From a virus: a DNA stretch of 61,786 bases. The stretch lies in IMG/VR virus record IMGVR_UViG_3300021960_009997, positions 1-61,786 of that record; one strand, 5' to 3'. The translations under genes and the position numbers were made by a program. The stretch's first letter is position 1. Every line of letters begins with the position of its first letter. The notes under the pieces are model-generated. The model was given only the letters and a program-made list of their open reading frames with translations. It did not search any database and was not told the origin of the DNA. Below, piece by piece: positions 58,390 through 61,786 of this stretch.

Positions 58390-59000
58390 ACAATGCTCCT
58401 TTGCATAAAATCTGGGTTGTAAACATAACAAATCATTTTCTTGGGCACGTATTTAACAACAAGAGTCACATCTTCGTCTGCGTGATTGTGTACGTGGCCT
58501 TTAAATACACTTCCTTCGGGTTTTACTTGTACTGGATGGTCTCCTATCCACGCATCTATGCCCTCTGACTCCTCTTCCGGAGTGCCAAACCGATAATCTT
58601 GACCAAAATGAGCGGCAACCACCTCAACCGCCATCTCCTCACCGCCCATTCCCATGTGCGTTTTGTTATAGATGACTTCTTTAATGTAGTCAAGGCACAT
58701 TTCTTCCGAAATTCCGCCTATTTTCATCAATTTTATCATCTCGTAGGTCTTTTTTCCGGCCTCAGCAAGGTTTTTTTCGCCAAACTTACCATTGTAGTAG
58801 TTTGTCCAGTTATCAAGCGTGCCAGGTATGCCTTTATCCTTCATTTCAAGCCATGTTTCCTTCATGGAACCGACAAATTTGGCACGTAGAGCCTGAGAAT
58901 TCTGAGTAGCGATGTTTAAAAGCTGCGTAGAATACTTGGGCCACGTCCTACGTGACGGTACTACCACTGTTTTGTAGTTTTTCGCTGTTAGCTTGAGCAT
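58386..59000 (-). CDS. MjaI-family restriction endonuclease-like protein
   Basis: The 204-residue protein matches the MjaI family (Pfam RE_MjaI): KYSTQLLNIATQNSQALRAK and KFVGSM near the start, TLDNWTNYYNGKFG, CLDYIKEVIYNKTHMGMGG in the middle, and the active-site region FGTPEEESEGIDAWIGDHPV followed by QVKPEGS. E153, D158 and K170 (approximate) could form the PD-(D/E)XK site. MjaI itself cuts C^TAG. No cognate methyltransferase is seen. Instead, I could find no CTAG in this window. It lies in an early operon behind the promoter at 60320. A homing-type or host-DNA-degrading role is likely. Confidence 0.78.
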   Translation of the reverse strand: MLKLTAKNYKTVVVPSRRTWPKYSTQLLNIATQNSQALRAKFVGSMKETWLEMKDKGIPGTLDNWTNYYNGKFGEKNLAEAGKKTYEMIKLMKIGGISEEMCLDYIKEVIYNKTHMGMGGEEMAVEVVAAHFGQDYRFGTPEEESEGIDAWIGDHPVQVKPEGSVFKGHVHNHADEDVTLVVKYVPKKMICYVYNPDFMQRSIV

Positions 59001-59193
59001 ATTCTTCTATCCATACTTTTTCAAACTTCCGCCCTCGCTTATCGAAGGAAGAAGGTTTCTTATTATATATGATAACGTCAGTTCCTTTTTTGATGTACGC
59101 AGTCATTCGCCCCGACTCATTTAGAAAATACGTATGGTTCGGTTGAAAGTCCAAGTCCCAAACAGTTATCTCACGTAGTGCGTTATATTTCAT
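58948..59193 (-). CDS. Small hypothetical protein
   Basis: The protein is 81 residues from the ATG at 59193 (AGGACG upstream); a longer frame would invade the upstream gene. Contains YNALREITVWDLDFQPNHTY and KKPSSFDKRGRKFEKV; basic at the C-terminus. The 3' end overlaps the nuclease gene by 53 bases, so translation is closely linked to it. Function unknown. Confidence 0.6.
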   Translation of the reverse strand: MKYNALREITVWDLDFQPNHTYFLNESGRMTAYIKKGTDVIIYNKKPSSFDKRGRKFEKVWIEEYAQANSEKLQNSGSTVT

Positions 59194-59633
59194 CGTCCTG
59201 TCACCATTGATACTCCAACGAGTCGAGGAGAGACATCGTATATTGTCCAATTACTATTCGCATTTAGATACGTCACTCTAACAACAGTACCGATATGCCA
59301 CTTATGCAGCTGTGGGACCTCATAGTCAGTAAAGTGATTGTGCTGAAACTGAGAACAGGTGTCTTCCCACATATAATACTGTGGATAGATCTCAATATCA
59401 ACCATCTGCAGATAACTTCGAGCATCACACTCGTGGCAGTCAGTATCAACCTTTACTTTTGTGATCTTTCCATCAATGTAGCATATAGGATTACTTACTT
59501 CCATAATATCGTGTATAGAATCATGGTCCATAGTCTGAGCAGAAGCTTCCATTACAATAGCAAGTGTACATAAGATCATAATAGTAACACACACGATATA
59601 GCCCACATAAATTACTTTATCAAATATCTTCAT
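59190..59633 (-). CDS. Membrane-anchored small protein
   Basis: The protein is 147 residues from the ATG at 59633, preceded by GAGGAAG. A membrane/signal segment (residues 8-30: VGYIVCVTIMILCTLAIVMEASA) with an A-S-A-Q-like end suggests export or an anchor. The outer part has Cys pairs (ICYIDGK; DCHECDARS; DTCSQF) that could form disulfides. Unknown function; lies in the nuclease operon. Confidence 0.65.
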   Translation of the reverse strand: MKIFDKVIYVGYIVCVTIMILCTLAIVMEASAQTMDHDSIHDIMEVSNPICYIDGKITKVKVDTDCHECDARSYLQMVDIEIYPQYYMWEDTCSQFQHNHFTDYEVPQLHKWHIGTVVRVTYLNANSNWTIYDVSPRLVGVSMVTGR

Positions 59634-59727
59634 TGTCTTCCTCAATCATAATAGTCTTAACAAGAACCCATGTAAGTAGAATACCGAACGCAAAAATAAT
59701 GGATAAGATAGCCGTTACTGTTTCCAT
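59620..59727 (-). CDS. Tiny single-pass membrane protein
   Basis: The 35-residue frame runs from an ATG with AGGAGAAG upstream to a TGA overlapping the next gene. It is nearly all membrane segment (VTAILSIIFAFGILLTWVLV) with an acidic tail (MIEEDNEDI). Overlaps with both neighbours support expression. It may act on the host envelope; exact role unknown. Confidence 0.6.
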   Translation of the reverse strand: METVTAILSIIFAFGILLTWVLVKTIMIEEDNEDI

Positions 59728-59936
59728 AACACTTCTCCTGTTTTCATGTCCTTCATCTCAATCACTGTATAGTTTACCCGTGGTGATTCACTAACAGAAG
59801 ATGCCCATGTAATAGCATCTTTGCGTGCCATAAAGCCCATATGGTCACCGTGTGTCATACCTCGTAAATGTCCATCAGTAAATTGCCTAACTACGGTTAC
59901 CTGACATGGATAGCGTGTATAGCTACGTTTCATCAT
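59715..59936 (-). CDS. Small hypothetical protein
   Basis: The protein is about 73 residues from the ATG pair at 59936/59933, preceded by GAGGAG; a longer frame without a ribosome site is rejected. Sequence RYPCQVTVVRQFTDGHL, then MTHGDHMGFMARKDAITWA. No domain recognised. Its start overlaps the 52-residue gene upstream. Confidence 0.6.
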   Translation of the reverse strand: MMKRSYTRYPCQVTVVRQFTDGHLRGMTHGDHMGFMARKDAITWASSVSESPRVNYTVIEMKDMKTGEVLWKQ

Positions 59937-60081
59937 TTTCTCCTCGAAAACATCTACCATAATAATCTGTCTTACCTTCGTGGTATGCTTTACGTTTCCC
60001 ATGTACCATAAGAGAAGAACCGATAGCAAACCATGCTGATATAACAAGAATCAAAATTTTAATAATAACAAGTTCCATCAT
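59923..60081 (-). CDS. Tiny membrane protein
   Basis: The 52-residue frame begins MMELVIIKILILVISAWF, a membrane segment, then a basic region (HGKRKAYHEGK) and an acidic end. AAGGAG lies at good distance before the ATG. It overlaps the DUF7220-like gene and the 59715 gene. One of a row of membrane proteins in this early operon. Confidence 0.6.
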   Translation of the reverse strand: MMELVIIKILILVISAWFAIGSSLMVHGKRKAYHEGKTDYYGRCFRGENDET

Positions 60082-60293
60082 GCTCTCCTTGAAAAGTGTA
60101 CGCGAACCATTGTTTTACGAATAACTGCTAAGACTGTAAAGGATAGTGTCATAAAGACTGAAGTAGCAACAATGCTAAGGGCCATTAAATTTGCTATGTA
60201 CAAGAACAGTATATTCAGTGGTAAGTTAATAACAAACGCTATGGCAGTATCGCTCATAGCTTCTTTAAGTGCGACTCTATATTCTTTAGACAT
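60078..60293 (-). CDS. DUF7220-like small membrane protein
   Basis: The protein is 71 residues from the ATG at 60293 (AAGGAT upstream). It opens MSKEYRVALKEAMSDTAIAF, the typical beginning of a small membrane protein family common in marine phages, then has two membrane segments (VINLPLNILFLYIANLMAL; VFMTLSFTVLAVI) and ends RKTMVRVHF. First gene behind the promoter at 60320-60348, with a leader of about 20 bases. Confidence 0.75.
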   Translation of the reverse strand: MSKEYRVALKEAMSDTAIAFVINLPLNILFLYIANLMALSIVATSVFMTLSFTVLAVIRKTMVRVHFSRRA

Positions 60294-60319
60294 ATGTATC
60301 CTTTTTTGTTTACAGAACA

Positions 60320-60348
60320 AGTATAGCACATAGTAGAGGACTTGTCAA
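60320..60348 (-). promoter_or_regulatory. Sigma70-type early promoter of the nuclease operon
   Basis: Minus strand TTGACA, 17 bases, TATACT, with TGC before TTGACA. It reads through eight overlapping genes (60293 to 58099), including the MjaI-like nuclease, so that the nuclease should be made early. Confidence 0.85.
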
Positions 60349-60492
60349 GCACTGATTTTGCTGGGAAAAAAATTTCCAAAAAAATTTTAAATATGACCAA
60401 GAAAGGTAGCCCTGAGGTATATACCCTTATATAGGCCACGGTAACAATCTCAGTCCATACCTCACTTCCTGGGTCTTAGGCCTCACGCTTGC
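60349..60492. other. Intergenic gap between two early operons
   Basis: About 144 bases without a gene. On the minus strand it is downstream of the 39-residue gene and upstream of the 60320 promoter, and includes runs of T and A (AAATTTTTTT-like) and a TATATAAGGG segment. I see no clear hairpin terminator; transcription may read through. Confidence 0.5.
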
Positions 60493-60612
60493 TTAGAGCG
60501 AGAGTACCAGTACCACAAGAACATACGCTACGGGGACTAACAGCAGCCCGCCTACTACCTCGCCTACGATTTCCCAATTGCTCATATCTCCAAACAGTTC
60601 TTGTCTACTCAT
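60493..60612 (-). CDS. Tiny membrane protein
   Basis: The 39-residue frame has GGAGGACG upstream and starts in a TAATG overlap with the 60612 gene. It begins MSRQELFGDMSNWEIVGEVV and ends as a membrane segment (LLLVPVAYVLVVLVL). Expected to be a small early inner-membrane protein, function unknown. Confidence 0.6.
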   Translation of the reverse strand: MSRQELFGDMSNWEIVGEVVGGLLLVPVAYVLVVLVLSL

Positions 60613-60815
60613 TATACGTCCTCCACTTCACGTCTTTGTGCGAAGTCCAACAGGTCTGCTGCCAACGCTGCTGCTTGTGCTCGTGTCAACGCAATGTTTT
60701 TCTCAAACGCTTTGCCCTGATTAACTGTAACCTGTACGCACGTACCCCTGTCACTGCCTCCATTGAAGCGGGTTAATGCTACACGGGGTGCGTGTGATTT
60801 CAATTCAGTGCTCAT
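60612..60815 (-). CDS. Small hypothetical early protein
   Basis: The protein is 67 residues from the ATG at 60815 (GAGGAAT upstream), which overlaps the previous stop (TAATG). Sequence STELKSHAPRVALTRFNGG, then RGTCVQVTVNQGKAF and RAQAAALAADLLDFA, suggesting a short beta-hairpin plus helix. Unknown function. Confidence 0.65.
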   Translation of the reverse strand: MSTELKSHAPRVALTRFNGGSDRGTCVQVTVNQGKAFEKNIALTRAQAAALAADLLDFAQRREVEDV

Positions 60816-61006
60816 TATACATTCCTCGTCATAAAGTTTTCCAAACGCCATGCTTCCTGCATACTACGGGGATCTATTTCATTAGCGTGTAGCATATCCT
60901 CTACATCATCTCTGCTCATGTACTTCACACACATAATTGCGAAGTCTCGTGCGTTGAGTGAACCCTCGTCTATCAGTTCTAATGCGTAGTCTCTTGGGTC
61001 AATCAT
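60815..61006 (-). CDS. Small hypothetical early protein
   Basis: The 63-residue protein reads MIDPRDYALELIDEGSLNARDFAIMCVKYMSRDDVEDML in parts, with AAGGAG before the ATG. Acidic and helical. Coupled to the next gene by TAATG. Similar short acidic proteins are common in marine phages. Confidence 0.65.
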   Translation of the reverse strand: MIDPRDYALELIDEGSLNARDFAIMCVKYMSRDDVEDMLHANEIDPRSMQEAWRLENFMTRNV

Positions 61007-61018
61007 ATTATACTCTCC

Positions 61019-61402
61019 TTATGCTGCGTTGCTTATTAAAGTGTCTTTGCCTACAAACTCGAAGCCGAAAATGTCACATACGTAGATGTCGCCTTTTTCG
61101 TCTATGAGTAGGTCGCCTACTGACATGCTATGCTGATTAGTGTAGCGAGTAATTTGCTCCTCGAGGATTGGGTCACCATGAGGGTTGTTGTGCATGAAGA
61201 AAGCGTCTTCAAGGGTGTTTGCGTCAATGTCCGCTACGTGCGTGAAGTGTGGGAGAAAAGTAATGCTAAACTTGTCAGCGCCCATTCGAGCGTTCAAATA
61301 CGCGTCTACAGCGGGATACTTGTCTGCTGCAGCGTCCCAGCCTAAGTCATTGATTTCCTCATGTAATTTGCTAACTGCTTGATTTTGAAGTAATTTATAC
61401 AT
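61019..61402 (-). CDS. Early protein with YodL-like C-terminus
   Basis: The 127-residue protein has an N-terminal helical part (VSKLHEEINDLGWDAAADKYP) and ends SMSVGDLLIDEKGDIYVCDIFGFEFVG, which resembles the SxSVxDVI...YYVDxxGF pattern of YodL-like domains found in phages and mobile elements. Role unknown. First gene behind the promoter at 61440-61467; AAAGGAAAAA precedes the ATG. Confidence 0.65.
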   Translation of the reverse strand: MYKLLQNQAVSKLHEEINDLGWDAAADKYPAVDAYLNARMGADKFSITFLPHFTHVADIDANTLEDAFFMHNNPHGDPILEEQITRYTNQHSMSVGDLLIDEKGDIYVCDIFGFEFVGKDTLISNAA

Positions 61403-61439
61403 AGTGTTTTTCCTTTCTCTTTTTTAGTTTACAGTGCTT

Positions 61440-61467
61440 ATTATACACGGATTTTCCGAAAAGTCAA
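61440..61467 (-). promoter_or_regulatory. Sigma70-type early promoter
   Basis: Minus strand TTGACT, 16 bases, TATAAT, with TGC before the -35 box; almost identical to the promoter at 37180-37207. It drives the operon of small genes from 61402 to 60493. Confidence 0.85.
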
Positions 61468-61480
61468 GCATTTTTTACCA

Positions 61481-61507
61481 CTAAAAGCGCTTGACAATCA
61501 AGCACTT
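61481..61507 (-). terminator. Terminator overlapping a stop codon
   Basis: Minus strand AAGTGCTTGA, a TTG loop and TCAAGCGCTT form a 10-bp stem (one G-U pair) followed by TTTTAG. The stem includes the SA-stop codons of the 61498 gene. It mirrors the PhoH terminator at 37283-37305 in sequence and in placement just upstream of an early promoter. Confidence 0.75.
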
Positions 61508-61785
61508 ACACGATACGTAATATTCTTTTTCAGCTCCCAGCGCTCGAGGATTGGGCCCGCCGGACCCTCGTCTACTATGATATAAGCGACTGTTTTTTTG
61601 ACATTCGCATATCTATAGCCCCACATACCGCAGACGCCCTCGCCCCCTACCCACACTTTATGAGGGTAAAATGCTCGGTTGCCAGTGAATTCTGGACAGT
61701 CATTTTCTGAATATTCAAAATAGTTGCCGGTGTCTTTCTCATAGAAGACGCCTATTGGGTTTTTAGTGTGGGTGAAATATGGCAT
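61498..61785 (-). CDS. Hypothetical protein at the window edge
   Basis: The 95-residue protein starts at an ATG one base from the window end, so its upstream ribosome site is not visible and the true start could lie beyond. It reads PYFTHTKNPIGVFYEKDTG, ENDCPEFTGNRAFYPHKVW and ILERWELKKNITYRVSA. No domain recognised. Its last codons are part of a terminator stem. Confidence 0.65.
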   Translation of the reverse strand: MPYFTHTKNPIGVFYEKDTGNYFEYSENDCPEFTGNRAFYPHKVWVGGEGVCGMWGYRYANVKKTVAYIIVDEGPAGPILERWELKKNITYRVSA

Positions 61786-61786
61786 A

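Noticed and set aside
60254-60439. 61-codon minus-strand frame covering the 60320 promoter
   Set aside because: It overlaps the promoter and the start of the DUF7220-like gene and has no ribosome site.
61484-61500. Plus-strand TTGACA near 61491 as a promoter
   Set aside because: No acceptable -10 box follows and there is no plus-strand gene; the sequence is explained by the terminator stem.
1-61786. Integrase, attachment site or insertion sequence
   Set aside because: No recombinase, transposase or terminal repeats were recognised; a lytic T4-like lifestyle fits better.

Overview
The window is part of the genome of a large T4-like (contractile-tailed) marine bacteriophage. The evidence is a nearly complete set of T4-type baseplate genes (gp6, gp25, gp53, gp48, gp5-like, gp27-like, gp8-like, gp26, gp29-like, a gp54-like tube initiator), the head-finishing genes gp2 and gp4, and the replication and late-transcription genes gp32, gp59 and gp33. 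PhoH, a SleB-type hydrolase and many small proteins typical of marine T4-like phages are also present. No photosynthesis genes are seen. A permuted tmRNA, a gamma/alphaproteobacterial-looking bL33 and a DUF1552 gene point to a heterotrophic marine proteobacterial host rather than a cyanobacterium, but that is inference.

Layout. 0-2 kb: a plus-strand DUF1552 (Tat-signal) gene behind a T4-type late promoter motif, converging on a minus-strand early operon (2-oxoglutarate oxygenase, glycosyltransferase, small protein) behind a consensus sigma70 promoter. 3.2-25 kb, minus: tail-fibre-like and baseplate genes, including a 2334-residue protein. 25-30.5 kb, plus: gp4, a radical SAM enzyme, gp2, gp54-like, gp26 with an apparent -1 frameshift extension, and the tape measure. 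30.5-38.9 kb, minus: gp32, gp59, gp33, SleB hydrolase, permuted tmRNA, AMP-ligase, RecB-type nuclease, SGNH protein, two tRNAs, small genes and PhoH. 38.9-52 kb, minus: one tightly overlapping block of about 14 genes with two SPASM-like radical SAM proteins, a B12-binding radical SAM protein, two Fe/2OG oxygenases, glycosyltransferase, methyltransferase-like proteins, SGNH protein and carbamoyltransferase. 52-58 kb, plus: nitroreductase, two signal-peptide proteins, membrane/coiled-coil proteins and a bL33-like ribosomal protein. 58-61.8 kb, minus: early operons of tiny proteins, several with membrane segments, ending in a MjaI-family endonuclease.

How it works together. Two promoter classes are visible. 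Five minus-strand promoters share TGCTTGAC(A/T), a 16-17 bp spacer and a TATAAT-like -10, and drive host-takeover and metabolic operons. T4-type TATAAATA motifs precede structural genes, the tmRNA and the nitroreductase, which fits the presence of gp33 and gp59.

The most striking observation joins a gene to the whole sequence. An early gene encodes a MjaI-like nuclease (the family founder cuts CTAG), and I could not find a single CTAG anywhere in the 61.8 kb. No methyltransferase of the matching type is recognisable. This suggests a phage nuclease that attacks host or rival DNA while the phage protects itself by avoiding the motif. The other main points are the phage-encoded circularly permuted tmRNA with tag ANDDVYALAA, the bL33 homologue, the perfect T TTT TTC slippery heptamer at the end of gp26, and the oxygenase/radical-SAM modification operon.
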